Assembly: GCF_900120405.1 (NCBI RefSeq)
Contig: NZ_LT635493.1
Location: 533,037-597,036, forward strand
Length of the DNA stretch: 64,000 bases
Source: Urinicoccus massiliensis
Lineage (GTDB): Bacteria > Bacillota > Clostridia > Tissierellales > Peptoniphilaceae
Reading direction: 5' to 3'
Shown: piece after piece, positions 17,616 to 26,492 of the stretch
How positions within the stretch are numbered: the stretch's first letter is position 1
Layout of the letters: every line of letters begins with the position of its first letter
Made by a program: the position numbers and the translations under genes
The notes under the pieces: model-generated
What the model saw: the letters and a program-made list of their open reading frames with translations, nothing else
What the model was told of the DNA's origin: nothing
Databases searched by the model: none

Positions 17616-18965
17616 GGTTCTATAATAAATGTTGGGGTCCCCCTAGACTCCAACATTTATTTTTTGCTATAAAAAATGCACTTATCTCTTTTTTCCTTTA
17701 CAATAAAGTTACCACAACAAAATGAAAGGGTGAGATAAGTGCAAAACTATACTAACACAAATCTATTGAATTTAAAAGGTGTCTCTATTGACGAGGTGGT
17801 CTCTTTTGATGATCACATTGATGTAAAACTCCATTCTTTATACAAGGAGGGACTTTGTCCTGTTTGTGGGCATAAGACCTCTCGCATCCATGATTATCGT
17901 CTGCAAAGGATCCAACATACGCCCATTGGCTTGCGGAAGGTCTTTCTTTTTCTTCGGAAGAAGCGCTTTGTTTGTCCTCATTGTCAGAAGCGCTTTTATG
18001 AGTCTTTGGATTTCTTAGCTCCTTATTCTAGACGGACTAAGGATCTCCACTTCTTTATCCAAGACCAATTAAAACAGGTCCGGTCTTTATCTTCTATTGC
18101 CAAGGACTTGGGTTTATCTTCCTCTTGTCTCACAAGCTATCTAAAGTTGGCTCCAAGGAGGCGGCCAAATCTTCCTCGGGTCTTAAGTATGGATGAGTTT
18201 AAGGGAAATGCTGGTGGGGATAAATACCAATGTATTTTAGTGGATCCAATCCATCACCAGGTACTGGATATTTTACCCTCTCGACGAAAGAAGGCTTTAA
18301 TGGACTACTTTTCTTCTTTTCCCAAGGAAGAACGAAGAAGGGTGAAGTATGTGGTTATGGATATGAGTCATCTTTTCTACGCCGTCTTAAAGGAATTCTT
18401 CCCTCAGGCAACCTTCATTGCGGATAAGTTTCATTTTGCCAGACAAGTCTTTTGGGCCTTAGAGAATGTCCGCAAGACACGACAAAAGGCAAGGGATGCA
18501 AAGTATCGCCTCTACTTTAAACGGTCCAAGTCCATCCTACGGAAAAAAGGCAGTCGGCTAAGCCCCGAAGAAAAAGAAAAGCTGGAACTAATGCTTTGGC
18601 AAGACAAGGAAATCAAAGAAGCTTATTTCTTAAAAGAACGCTTTTATGACGTCTTAGATGCCTCCAGCAAAGAAGAAGCAAGACAGGCCTTAGACAAGTG
18701 GATCTGGACAGCCAAAGAAAGTGAATTAAAGGAATTTAAAGCCAGTATTCGGGCCTATGAAAACTGGAAAGAAGAAATCCTAAACGCCTTTTCCACAGGC
18801 ATCACCAATGGACAAACAGAAGGCTTTAACAACAAAATCAAAGTGATTAAACGGGTTTCCTATGGGTATCGGAATTTTGAGAACTTTAAGAGTCGCATTT
18901 TAATGGTCTTTCGGGCATAAAGAAGGGGCGAGAATGAATCTCACCCCAACATTTGACAAAGAGCC
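17616..18965 (+). mobile_element. Complete ISL3-family insertion sequence with 8-bp target duplication
   Basis: Imperfect terminal inverted repeats of about 23 bp (18 matches) start GGTTCT at 17616 and end AGAGCC at 18965. The direct repeat TGTAAAAA lies at 17608-17615 and again at 18966-18973, the 8-bp duplication expected for ISL3. Just inside the left end a 12-bp hairpin (17624-17635 with 17650-17661) followed by T6 would stop transcription entering from outside. The single gene is intact, so the element may be active. Confidence 0.95.
17739..18920 (+). CDS. ISL3-family transposase
   Basis: 393-aa DDE transposase, full length. N-terminal zinc fingers (CPVCGHKTSRIH near residues 40-51 and CPHCQKRF near 79-86) precede a helix-turn-helix around residues 110-140. 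The catalytic domain opens at LSMDEFKG, continues with VVMDMSHLF and ADKFHFARQV, and ends at TNGQTEGFNNKIK holding the catalytic Glu. The exact start is not fixed: the annotated ATG/GTG lies near 17739 next to GGGTGAG. No frameshift or stop is present. Confidence 0.95.
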   Translation: MQNYTNTNLLNLKGVSIDEVVSFDDHIDVKLHSLYKEGLCPVCGHKTSRIHDYRLQRIQHTPIGLRKVFLFLRKKRFVCPHCQKRFYESLDFLAPYSRRTKDLHFFIQDQLKQVRSLSSIAKDLGLSSSCLTSYLKLAPRRRPNLPRVLSMDEFKGNAGGDKYQCILVDPIHHQVLDILPSRRKKALMDYFSSFPKEERRRVKYVVMDMSHLFYAVLKEFFPQATFIADKFHFARQVFWALENVRKTRQKARDAKYRLYFKRSKSILRKKGSRLSPEEKEKLELMLWQDKEIKEAYFLKERFYDVLDASSKEEARQALDKWIWTAKESELKEFKASIRAYENWKEEILNAFSTGITNGQTEGFNNKIKVIKRVSYGYRNFENFKSRILMVFRA

Positions 18966-19008
18966 TGTAAAAAAGGCATTCAACACCCACACCCAAAAAA
19001 TCCCAATA

Positions 19009-19027
19009 AAAAAAGGCCTCCCGGCCA
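19009..19027 (-). terminator. Candidate terminator of the ~490-nt RNA
   Basis: Minus-strand GGCC-GGGA-GGCC hairpin (19026-19015) followed by a run of seven T, starting 15 nt after the closing helix. The stem is short (4 GC pairs). Confidence 0.45.
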
Positions 19028-19497
19028 ATAAAATAAAAAAATACCTTGTCATCCATCCAACGCGTCTATTGTAGGTTCCATTCACATCTCTCTTTCCTGA
19101 CTCTCTTGGGCTCTTGCCCCGGTCATTTCTTATCTTTCAGAGGTCTCACCTCTTGCCTTCCTATTCTGCTAAAGCAACTCGATAAGGGGATTCGAACGAT
19201 TCCTCAGTCGATGGAATCTCTCTCCGACTCGGTTGTTTTCAACCACAATAGGCATCTAACTTTTATCTATGAGCTCATTTTCCTTTAAAATACACATTTT
19301 ATAGTCAACATCAAATTCTTGATGTAAAGAATTAACCTTCAAATAACTTCTTCCGCTTCTTTTATCAATTCTTATCTATTTCTTAAAACCGATATAAAAG
19401 AAAGTCGAACCTCTTTGAATGTCATTTCTTCCTATTGATTTTGCGTTGGATGGAATTTTCAAGGTACAGCCAAAGGATGGAGTAACCTTTTCCTTTG
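19009..19497 (-). ncRNA. Candidate ~490-nt structured non-coding RNA, unrecognised family
   Basis: Gene-free interval with strong long-range pairing. 19042-19048 pairs with 19460-19466 (7 bp) and 19052-19063 with 19443-19454 (12 bp, perfect), closing a 425-nt domain. Inside are 19066-19072 with 19245-19251 (7 bp) and hairpins at 19108-19119, 19139-19153, 19206-19229, 19231-19244 (AAAA loop in the minus RNA) and 19308-19325. The sequence GTCATTTCTT (19122-19131, 19421-19430) and CTTCCTATT (19157-19165, 19428-19436) recur, contiguous in one copy and split by a hairpin in the other. The minus strand is favoured: it has a candidate promoter and a T-tailed hairpin. No tmRNA, RNase P, SRP, 6S or riboswitch motif recognised. 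Confidence 0.6.
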
Positions 19498-19503
19498 GTA
19501 TTC

Positions 19504-19532
19504 TTATAATACCCGACTCTTTTTCTTTTAAA
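19504..19532 (-). promoter_or_regulatory. Candidate promoter of the ~490-nt RNA
   Basis: On the minus strand TTTAAA (19532-19527) and TTATAA (19509-19504) are 17 bp apart. The start would fall at the 5' hairpin 19498-19491/19477-19470 just outside the closing helix. The hexamers are only moderately close to consensus; a second weak pair lies inside the RNA near 19300-19325. Confidence 0.4.
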
Positions 19533-19570
19533 CGCTTTTTTCAAAATTTTTTTAAATTTATTTTTTTGTT

Positions 19571-19604
19571 TCAAAATCTTTTTATAGGCTATAATAGATA
19601 GTAA
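19571..19604 (+). promoter_or_regulatory. Promoter of pncB
   Basis: A TTGTTT box near 19566 and a consensus TATAAT near 19590 about 18 bp apart lie roughly 50 bp upstream of the pncB start, just after a long A/T-rich tract. Confidence 0.45.
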
Positions 19605-19638
19605 GAAATGCTTGTTTTACCAACCTAAGGAGGGTTTC

Positions 19639-21117
19639 ATGGAAAGAATAAAATTTATGGATAAAAATAACTACACGCTTTTGGCGGATTTTTATGAATT
19701 GGCCATGGGCAATGGCTATTTTGACCAAGATATGCAAGACACTATTGTCACCTTTGACATGTTTTTCCGGTCTGTGCCGGACCAGGGGTCTTATGCCATT
19801 ATTGCCGGTTTGGAGCAGTTGGTGGAATACCTGGAACAACTCCATTTTTCCGACGAGGATATTGACTTTTTACGGTCCAAGAAGATCTTCTCTGAGGGTT
19901 TTCTGGACTATTTGAGAAATTTCGAATTTACCTGTGACATGTGGGCCATTCCCGAAGGGACGGTGGCCTTTCCCCACGAACCCCTGGTTGTGGTCCGGGG
20001 TCCTGTTATCCAGGCCCAACTTTTGGAAACCATGGTGCTTTTAACCATCAACCACCAGTCCATGATTGCCACCAAGGCCAACCGGATTTGCTATTCGGCC
20101 CAAGGCCGTCCCGTGGTGGAATTCGGGTCCCGCCGGGCCCAGGGTTATTCCGGGGCCAACCTGGGGGCTCGGGCTGCCTATATCGGGGGCTGTGCCGGTA
20201 CGGCCAACACCCTGGCTGAGAAAATCTACGGGGTTCCAGCTGTGGGGACCATGGCCCATTCCTGGGTCCAAATGTTTCCTACAGAAAAGGAGGCCTTTGA
20301 CGCCTTTGCCCAAACCTACCCCCACAACTGCATCCTCTTGGTGGACACCTACGATGTCTTGAAGCAGGGGGTTCCCAATGCCATTGCAACTTTTGACCAA
20401 TATTTAAAACCCAAGGGAATTAAAAATATGGGGATCCGGATTGACTCCGGAGATATTGCCTACCTGTCTAAAAAGGCCCGGAAGATGCTGGACGATGCCG
20501 GCTACCCCTATGCCAAGATCATGGCATCCAACTCCCTGGACGAATTTGTCATTGAGGCTCTTTTGACTCAAGGAGCCAAGCTGGATTCTTTCGGCGTTGG
20601 TGAAAGGCTCATTACCTCCAAGAGCGACCCGGTTTTTGGCGGGGTCTACAAGCTCACCAGTGTGGAAAGAGACGGTCAATTGGAACCCACTATTAAGATT
20701 TCCGAAAATATTTCCAAAATCACCACCCCCGGTTTTAAAAAGGTCTACCGTTTTTACGACAAGGAAACAGACAAGGCCCTGGCCGACCTCATTAGCCTCC
20801 AGGACGAACCGGCCCCCCAAGGGGAGGATTTTGAAATCTTCCACCCCCTCTACACCTGGAAGACCCGGACTCTTTCTAATTATACGGTTAAACCCCTCTT
20901 GGAAAGGATCTATGACAAGGGAAAATTGGTCTATGACCTGCCAAAGCTGGACCAAATCCGCAACCACGCCCAGGAAGAGCTGGACCGGCTTTGGGATGAA
21001 ATGAAGCGCTTTGACAACCCCCAAGACTACCATGTGGACTTGTCGCAAAAGTTGTGGGATGTCCGGAGCAAGCTTTTGAAGGAACATGGCAAGGCTTCTT
21101 CTGTGAAAAAGAACTAG
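19639..21117 (+). CDS. pncB: Nicotinate phosphoribosyltransferase
   Basis: Joins nicotinate and PRPP, with ATP hydrolysis, to give nicotinate mononucleotide in NAD salvage. The 492-aa product contains the N-terminal TLLADFYELAMGNGYF signature, EFGSRRAQGYSGANLGARAAY, the GTMAHSWVQMF segment with the phosphorylated His, and RIDSGDIAYLSKKARKMLD. The ATG at 19639 has AAGGAGG five bases upstream; the open frame continues to 19612 without a better start. It is followed after 16 bp by a nucleotidase gene, consistent with a nucleotide-salvage operon. Confidence 0.97.
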   Translation: MERIKFMDKNNYTLLADFYELAMGNGYFDQDMQDTIVTFDMFFRSVPDQGSYAIIAGLEQLVEYLEQLHFSDEDIDFLRSKKIFSEGFLDYLRNFEFTCDMWAIPEGTVAFPHEPLVVVRGPVIQAQLLETMVLLTINHQSMIATKANRICYSAQGRPVVEFGSRRAQGYSGANLGARAAYIGGCAGTANTLAEKIYGVPAVGTMAHSWVQMFPTEKEAFDAFAQTYPHNCILLVDTYDVLKQGVPNAIATFDQYLKPKGIKNMGIRIDSGDIAYLSKKARKMLDDAGYPYAKIMASNSLDEFVIEALLTQGAKLDSFGVGERLITSKSDPVFGGVYKLTSVERDGQLEPTIKISENISKITTPGFKKVYRFYDKETDKALADLISLQDEPAPQGEDFEIFHPLYTWKTRTLSNYTVKPLLERIYDKGKLVYDLPKLDQIRNHAQEELDRLWDEMKRFDNPQDYHVDLSQKLWDVRSKLLKEHGKASSVKKN

Positions 21118-21133
21118 GGGAAGGATCTTTTTT

Positions 21134-22948
21134 ATGCAGGAAACTTCTCTCAGTCTTTTAATCAGTTCAGACATCCACGGCTGGTACCTACCCTGGGATT
21201 ACACAAAGGATGAAGAGGACGTCCATGGGTCTTTGGCCCAGCTTGCTACGGCCATCAAGGCCATCAAAAGGGACTGTGACCATGTCCTGACCTTTGATGC
21301 CGGGGACCTGGTCCAGGGAAATGCCTCTAGTCTTTTTGCCAAGGACCCGGTCCATCCTGGAATCCTGGCCCTCAATGCCATTGGCTATGACGGTTGGGTC
21401 CTGGGCAACCACGAATTTGACTACGGGCCGGACTTTATCCACCGGGCCCGGGACCTCTTCCAAGGGGACATCCTCTTGGCCAACCTCCTGGACAAGGAGG
21501 GCAAGCCCTATTTTAAACCCTATAAAATTTATGAATTTGACGGAATCCGGGTGGCCCTTGTGGGCCTCATTACCCCCCTGGTGGGGGAATTCAAGGAAAA
21601 GTCGTCCGTCTTGGAAGAATTTACCATTCAAGACCCGGTCCAAGCCCTGGAAAGAGTCTTTGCTGACATGCCCCCAGTGGATGCAAAAATCGGCATCTTC
21701 CACATGGGGATCCAAAATGAAAATGCCCACCCCAATACGGGGGTCCGGGATATTATCCAAAAGATTTCCACTTCTTTTGACCTGGTGGCTGGGGCCCATA
21801 TGCACCAGCTGGAAAGGGGCCTTTTAATTAACAAGACCCTGGTGGCTGAGGCAGGTATGTTTGCCACCCACCTCTTGAAAATGGACTTGCACTTTAAAAA
21901 GACCCCGGAATCTACCTATATATCCCAGAGGTCTTCCTCTCTCATCCCCATCTACCAGGACGGAGATATCCTGGCACCGGACAAGGAAATTATTGACTTG
22001 CTAAAGCCCTACCACCTCAAGGCCAAAAAGACTTCGGAAGAGGTCTTGGGCCAGGTGGACCAGGCCATGGTGGCTCCAAGTTCCATTGCAAACTACCCCC
22101 ACATTGCCTCCTATCCCTCTGCCTGGACCGCCTGGATTGGGTCAGTCCTCTTGGAGGCGTCTGGGGCGGACCTAGTGGCCTTCCACCTGGACAACCCCTA
22201 CCCTCAAATCTTCCCCGGTCCCTTCAGAAAAAAAGACATCTACCGCAACTACCACTATGCTGGCGGGGAGATGTCTGTCTATGAACTTGAGGGCCGGCAG
22301 TTGAAGCGCTATATGGAGTGGTCGGTTTCTTATTTCAACCGCCTCCATCCCGGGGACATCACCCTGAGTATCCAGCCCCAAAGGGCCCGGTTAAAGTATT
22401 CAACCTTTGACTTTTTTGCCGGCCTGGACTACCGGGTGGACTACAACCAACCTGGGGGCCAAAGGATTGTCAGCTTGACCTGGCCCGACGGCCGGCCCCT
22501 TCAAGACCATGACCGGGTCCGGCTAGGGGTTAACTCCTACCGGATGAAGGCCCTCCTATCTCAAAACGGGGTCTTGGCCGGGGAGGAGGTCCCCTTCCTC
22601 TATGCCACCACAGACCAGGACCGGCTGGGACCAAAAAAAGGCCGGATCCAAGACCTCTTAAAGGAAGATGTCCGTCGCCGGGGAAGTTTAGGGAATCATT
22701 TCCACTCTTCCATGACGGTGGTGGGACCGGACACTTCTTCCCCAGAGGCCCAAGCCGGCCTAAGGCTTCTGGAGCTGGGCTATTTAAAACTAGACCCCAG
22801 CCCTAGTAAAAGCATCAATATTTATGAAAATATGCCTGTCCAAGACCAAAAAGACCTCTTTGACCGCCTGGGCCTGGAGGACTATCCCCAAGAGGATGCC
22901 CGACGGGGCGAGGTCTACTTGAAATGCCTTAATTTTCTTGGCTTATAA
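21134..22948 (+). CDS. 5'-nucleotidase/UshA-like metallophosphoesterase, no signal peptide
   Basis: 604-aa two-domain enzyme. The metallophosphatase half shows SSDIHG (residues 11-16), the DAGDLVQGN metal box (about 55-63) and GNHEFDYG (about 90-97), then HMG and GAHMHQ. The C-terminal 5'-nucleotidase domain covers about residues 330-520. Most family members are exported, but this one begins directly with the catalytic domain, so it is probably cytoplasmic. It follows pncB by 16 bp and may hydrolyse NMN, UMP or related nucleotides in the same pathway. The 3' end overlaps the convergent ABC ATPase gene by 20 bp. Confidence 0.88.
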   Translation: MQETSLSLLISSDIHGWYLPWDYTKDEEDVHGSLAQLATAIKAIKRDCDHVLTFDAGDLVQGNASSLFAKDPVHPGILALNAIGYDGWVLGNHEFDYGPDFIHRARDLFQGDILLANLLDKEGKPYFKPYKIYEFDGIRVALVGLITPLVGEFKEKSSVLEEFTIQDPVQALERVFADMPPVDAKIGIFHMGIQNENAHPNTGVRDIIQKISTSFDLVAGAHMHQLERGLLINKTLVAEAGMFATHLLKMDLHFKKTPESTYISQRSSSLIPIYQDGDILAPDKEIIDLLKPYHLKAKKTSEEVLGQVDQAMVAPSSIANYPHIASYPSAWTAWIGSVLLEASGADLVAFHLDNPYPQIFPGPFRKKDIYRNYHYAGGEMSVYELEGRQLKRYMEWSVSYFNRLHPGDITLSIQPQRARLKYSTFDFFAGLDYRVDYNQPGGQRIVSLTWPDGRPLQDHDRVRLGVNSYRMKALLSQNGVLAGEEVPFLYATTDQDRLGPKKGRIQDLLKEDVRRRGSLGNHFHSSMTVVGPDTSSPEAQAGLRLLELGYLKLDPSPSKSINIYENMPVQDQKDLFDRLGLEDYPQEDARRGEVYLKCLNFLGL

Positions 22949-23558
22949 AGTGGCCATCTTGGATGGTCAGGATCTTGTCGGCCACCTCTTTGGCAAAATG
23001 ACTGTCGTGGGTGACAATGAGAATGGTCATCCCCCTTTGGACCAGGCCCTTAATGAGGTCGTAAATAGTCTTTTTGGCTTGGTCATCCAAGGCCGAGGTT
23101 GGCTCGTCTAAGCAAAGGACCTTGGGATTTTCCATACAGGCCCGGGCAATGGCCACTCTTTGCTTTTGCCCCCCGGACAGGATTTCCGGATAGGCCTCTT
23201 TTTTATCTTCCATGCCCATCAGCTCCAAGAGTTGTTGGGCTTTTTCTTTGGCTGCCTTGAGGTCCCTCTTGTGGTATCTGGAAGCCAAAAGCAAGTTTTC
23301 CTCTACATTGAGGTTGGGAAAGAGCTGGAAGTCTTGAAAGACCAGGCCAATGTCCTTGCTTTCCAGGACTTGGTCCTGCCAAAAAACCTCTCCTGCATCT
23401 AGGTCTTCCAAGCCCAGGAGGCAACGGAGGAAGGTGGTTTTCCCCTCTCCACTCTTTCCTTGGATACAGGTAATGGTTTCAGGAGGAATTTCCACAGACA
23501 GGTCCTCCCAAAGGACCTTGTCTCCAAAGGATTTTTTAAAGCCTTTAATTTTTAACAT
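22929..23558 (-). CDS. Amino acid ABC importer, ATP-binding subunit
   Basis: 209-aa ATPase of the polar-amino-acid (GlnQ/HisP) type: Walker A GKSGEGKTT, Q-loop VFQDFQLFPN, signature LSGGQKQR, Walker B VLCLDEPTSALD and the H-loop VTHD. The ATG at 23558 has AGGAGG eight bases upstream; the GTG three codons earlier overlaps that ribosome site. It overlaps the permease gene, giving a three-gene binding-protein/permease/ATPase importer operon. Confidence 0.94.
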   Translation of the reverse strand: MLKIKGFKKSFGDKVLWEDLSVEIPPETITCIQGKSGEGKTTFLRCLLGLEDLDAGEVFWQDQVLESKDIGLVFQDFQLFPNLNVEENLLLASRYHKRDLKAAKEKAQQLLELMGMEDKKEAYPEILSGGQKQRVAIARACMENPKVLCLDEPTSALDDQAKKTIYDLIKGLVQRGMTILIVTHDSHFAKEVADKILTIQDGHFISQEN

Positions 23559-24195
23559 AGGACCCACCTCCTCTTGCTTCGATTTTATTGAGGATGGCTG
23601 AAACTACAGCCACCAAGGCCAGGTAGACCACGGCTACATAGATATAGGGAACCAAGGAAGAAAAATTCATGGAGGTTGTCTTGGCCGCCTTTAGTATATC
23701 CATGACTCCCAGGGTATAGACCAGAGAGGTGTCCTTGATGAGGGTAATGACCTCGTTGCCAATAGAGGGTAGGACCACCCGGTTGGCCTGGGGCAGGATG
23801 ACCTTGAAAAAGGTAAAAGACCTGGATAGGCCCAAGACCTTGCCGGCCTCCCATTGCCCTTGGGGGATGGACTGGATTCCACCCCGGTAGATTTCAGCAA
23901 AATAGGCCGTATAGTTTAAAACAAAGGCCAGGACAATGGACCCGTTCCTAGACAGGGTCAGGCCCAAAAGAGGGAGACCAAAAAAGACAAAGAGCATTTG
24001 CAAGAGCAAGGGGGTCCCCCGCATGATGTAAATATAGATCCGGGTCAAGGTCTGGATGAATTTGTTGGATTGGATCCTTACTAGGGCCACCGGCAGGGAA
24101 AGGGGCAAAGACAAGACCAGGGTCAGGACGAAAAGTCCCAGGGTCATCTTCATCCCCTCTCCCAAAAGGGGCAGGAGCATTCTTAACATGTTCAT
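23545..24195 (-). CDS. Amino acid ABC importer, permease subunit
   Basis: 216-aa inner-membrane protein of the HisMQ/GlnP type with about five helices. The motif RGTPLLLQ and the EAA loop EAGKVLGLSRSFTFFKVILPQA, which contacts the ATPase, are clear. A single permease implies a homodimeric channel. Its ATG overlaps the stop of the binding-protein gene by four bases. Confidence 0.95.
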   Translation of the reverse strand: MNMLRMLLPLLGEGMKMTLGLFVLTLVLSLPLSLPVALVRIQSNKFIQTLTRIYIYIMRGTPLLLQMLFVFFGLPLLGLTLSRNGSIVLAFVLNYTAYFAEIYRGGIQSIPQGQWEAGKVLGLSRSFTFFKVILPQANRVVLPSIGNEVITLIKDTSLVYTLGVMDILKAAKTTSMNFSSLVPYIYVAVVYLALVAVVSAILNKIEARGGGSYVKN

Positions 24196-24989
24196 TTACT
24201 GAAATACCGTCCTCTGATTTCTTCAAATTTTCCATTTTCTTTCAGTTGGTCCAGGGCCTTGTTTAATTCTTCTGCCAGGGCCTTGTCTTCTTTTCGCATA
24301 CCTACGGCAAATTCTTCCTGGCCAAAGTTTTCCTTTAATATCTTCATCTTAACTTGGGGATTTTTCTTTAAATAGTCCCGAGCCAAGACTTCATCTACCA
24401 CAAGACCGTCACTACGGCCAGATTCCACATCTTTAAAGGCTTCAATGTTGGTAGGATATTCCACCAGGGGACCTCCTAAAGAATCCACAAAGGCCTGGTC
24501 TTTTTTCACAGCTTCCAGGGCAGAACTATCTGCTTGGAGGGTTACTTTTTTCCCTTTAAAATCAGCCTTGGTCTCAATGGGAGAATCCTCCGGTACAATA
24601 ATTAACTGGGTATTGTCCATATAGGGCTTGGAAAATAAAACAGCCTTTTCTCTTTCTGGGGTAATGGAGTAGCCATTCCAGATAAAGTCAATGTTTTTGG
24701 CCTCTAATTCCGCTTCCTTATAGTTCCAATCCACTGGCATAAAGTCCACCTGGATCCCCATAATCTTTGCTGCTTCCCGGGCCAGGTCCACATCGAAACC
24801 TACCAAGTCGCCCTTTTCGTCCCGGTAACCCATGGGGACAAAGGTGTCGTCTAGACCAATGATATAGGTCTTGTTTTTATCTAATCCTTCAGAAGCTTCC
24901 CCAGCTTGATTTGGGTCTTGTCCTCCTCCACAGGCCGTTAGGCAGACTCCTAAAAGTAAAACAGCGAACAAATATTTGATTGATTTCAT
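24192..24989 (-). CDS. Amino acid ABC importer, substrate-binding lipoprotein
   Basis: 265-aa family-3 extracellular solute-binding protein anchored by a lipid: lipobox LTAC at about residues 17-20, then the SBP_bac_3 fold with the typical FVPMGYRDEKGDLVGFDVDLAREAAK segment near 50-75 and a Trp-Asn-Gly around residue 105. The ligand is probably a polar amino acid, unknown by sequence alone. First gene of the operon, with AAAGGAG before the ATG and a good promoter at 25040-25067. Confidence 0.93.
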   Translation of the reverse strand: MKSIKYLFAVLLLGVCLTACGGGQDPNQAGEASEGLDKNKTYIIGLDDTFVPMGYRDEKGDLVGFDVDLAREAAKIMGIQVDFMPVDWNYKEAELEAKNIDFIWNGYSITPEREKAVLFSKPYMDNTQLIIVPEDSPIETKADFKGKKVTLQADSSALEAVKKDQAFVDSLGGPLVEYPTNIEAFKDVESGRSDGLVVDEVLARDYLKKNPQVKMKILKENFGQEEFAVGMRKEDKALAEELNKALDQLKENGKFEEIRGRYFSK

Positions 24990-25039
24990 AAGTAAGTCTC
25001 CTTTCTTACTTTATTGTAGTAAATTATAAAATTATTTAT

Positions 25040-25067
25040 AGTATACCATCTAAAATTTTTTTGTAAA
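25040..25067 (-). promoter_or_regulatory. Promoter of the amino acid ABC importer operon
   Basis: On the minus strand TTTACA (25067-25062) and TATACT (25045-25040) are 16 bp apart, about 45 bp before the start codon at 24989. Confidence 0.7.
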
Positions 25068-25168
25068 GGCCTTTTCTTTAAACTTTTGTTTTTTCTTAGG
25101 ATATGTAATAATAGACTTAAATTAAAGCTAAGTTGTAGGATGAAAAAAATACGATTGAGGACGAAAAA

Positions 25169-26491
25169 ATGAATAGCAAAACTTTTTTTAAATATGTCAT
25201 TCCAACCATTTTGGCCATGTGGGTTTTTTCCATCTACACCCTGGTGGACGGATTTTTTGTGGCCCACTTTGTGGGACCTGAAGCCTTTGCCGCCGTCAAC
25301 CTGGCCATGCCTGTTACCAATGCCCTTTTTTCCTTTGGGATCCTGGTGTCTGTAGGGACTTCCACCCGGATTGGGATTAACCTGGGCAAGGGCCGGGTGG
25401 ACAAGGCCAATGAAATTTTTTCTTCTGTCCTCTTTGGCGCCGGCCTCCTGGCCCTGGTAACCTCCATCCTCCTGATGGTTTTTATTGAGCCCCTGGCCCA
25501 TTTTTTGGGGGCCACCGGCAACCTCCACGGTCTAGTGGTGGACTACCTCTACCTGGTCCTGCCCTTTACCTTTTTCTTTATTTTGTCCTATATTTTGGAA
25601 ATCATAGTCAAGGTCGACGGCATGCCCATCCTGTCCACCATTGGGGTCCTGTCCTCGGCCCTGACCAACATTATTTTAGACTATGTCTTTATCCGCTTTT
25701 TCGGCTGGGGAATCAAGGGGGCGGCCTTTGCCACAGGCCTGGCTCAAATCCTATCCTTTGTCATCTTCTTCCGCCACTTTTTCTACCACAAGGGCCGGCT
25801 GAGGATTTTACTGATCAAGCCCCAGCTGGTTTCCCTGACCAAGGCCATGAAGATTGGCTTTGGAGACTTTTTAACCGAGCTCTCCTATTCGGCCATCTTG
25901 TTTTTCTTCAACCGCAACCTCTTGGCCATTTACGGGGAGACGGGTTTGATTTCCTACACGGTTATCAACTATTTTTCCCTCCTCCTGACTATGACCATGT
26001 CCGGCATCACCCAGGGGTCCCAGCCCCTCTTTTCCCTCTACTATGGCAAGGAGGACCTGGGGGCCATCCGAAAAATTTTTGTCTCGGCCCTGGCAACGGT
26101 CTTTGTGGCCAGTATGCTCTTTTTCCTGCCGGCCCAATTTTCCCCGGCCCTCCTGGTGGGCATTTTTATCCCTAAGACGGAAGCCGCGGCCTTTGACCTG
26201 GCCATCTATGCCCTGAGACTCTATTCCATCTCCTACCTCTTTCTGGGCTACAATATCCTGGTTTCCGGCATGTCCGCCGCCTTGAACAAGCCCAGGCTAG
26301 GGATTTTAATCTCCCTGTCCCGGGGCTTTATCTTCATCTTTATCTTCCTCCACCTCTTAAAGGCCCTGGCCCCCAACTTTATCTGGCTGGCTGGTAGCCT
26401 GGCCGAGGTGGCCACCCTGGTGGTGACGGTTTTGTCCATCCTCCAGCTGAGAAAAGACCTTGCCCAGCCAGGGCAAATAGAAAGGCTATGA
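25169..26491 (+). CDS. MATE-family efflux transporter
   Basis: 440-aa membrane protein with about 12 helices, exporting drugs or cationic metabolites in exchange for Na+ or H+. Features are the N-terminal AMWVFSIYTLVDGFFVAHFVG, the first repeat GTSTRIGINLGKG and the symmetric second repeat GITQGSQPLFSLYYGKED. GAGGA precedes the ATG. The stop overlaps the ribosome site of the next gene, so it appears to lead a four-gene run to pyrC. Confidence 0.93.
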   Translation: MNSKTFFKYVIPTILAMWVFSIYTLVDGFFVAHFVGPEAFAAVNLAMPVTNALFSFGILVSVGTSTRIGINLGKGRVDKANEIFSSVLFGAGLLALVTSILLMVFIEPLAHFLGATGNLHGLVVDYLYLVLPFTFFFILSYILEIIVKVDGMPILSTIGVLSSALTNIILDYVFIRFFGWGIKGAAFATGLAQILSFVIFFRHFFYHKGRLRILLIKPQLVSLTKAMKIGFGDFLTELSYSAILFFFNRNLLAIYGETGLISYTVINYFSLLLTMTMSGITQGSQPLFSLYYGKEDLGAIRKIFVSALATVFVASMLFFLPAQFSPALLVGIFIPKTEAAAFDLAIYALRLYSISYLFLGYNILVSGMSAALNKPRLGILISLSRGFIFIFIFLHLLKALAPNFIWLAGSLAEVATLVVTVLSILQLRKDLAQPGQIERL

Positions 26492-26492
26492 T

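Noticed and set aside
19046-19288. 80-aa plus-strand open frame
   Set aside because: Lies inside the structured RNA candidate; composition is Ser/Leu/Arg-rich without a ribosome site, and the strong pairing explains the interval better.
19009-19497. tmRNA or RNase P RNA
   Set aside because: No Ala-tRNA-like ends, CCA or tag reading frame; the GAGGAAAGUCC-type and ACAGAA-type RNase P motifs are absent.
20404-21174. 256-aa minus-strand open frame
   Set aside because: Antisense to pncB; no family resemblance and no ribosome site.
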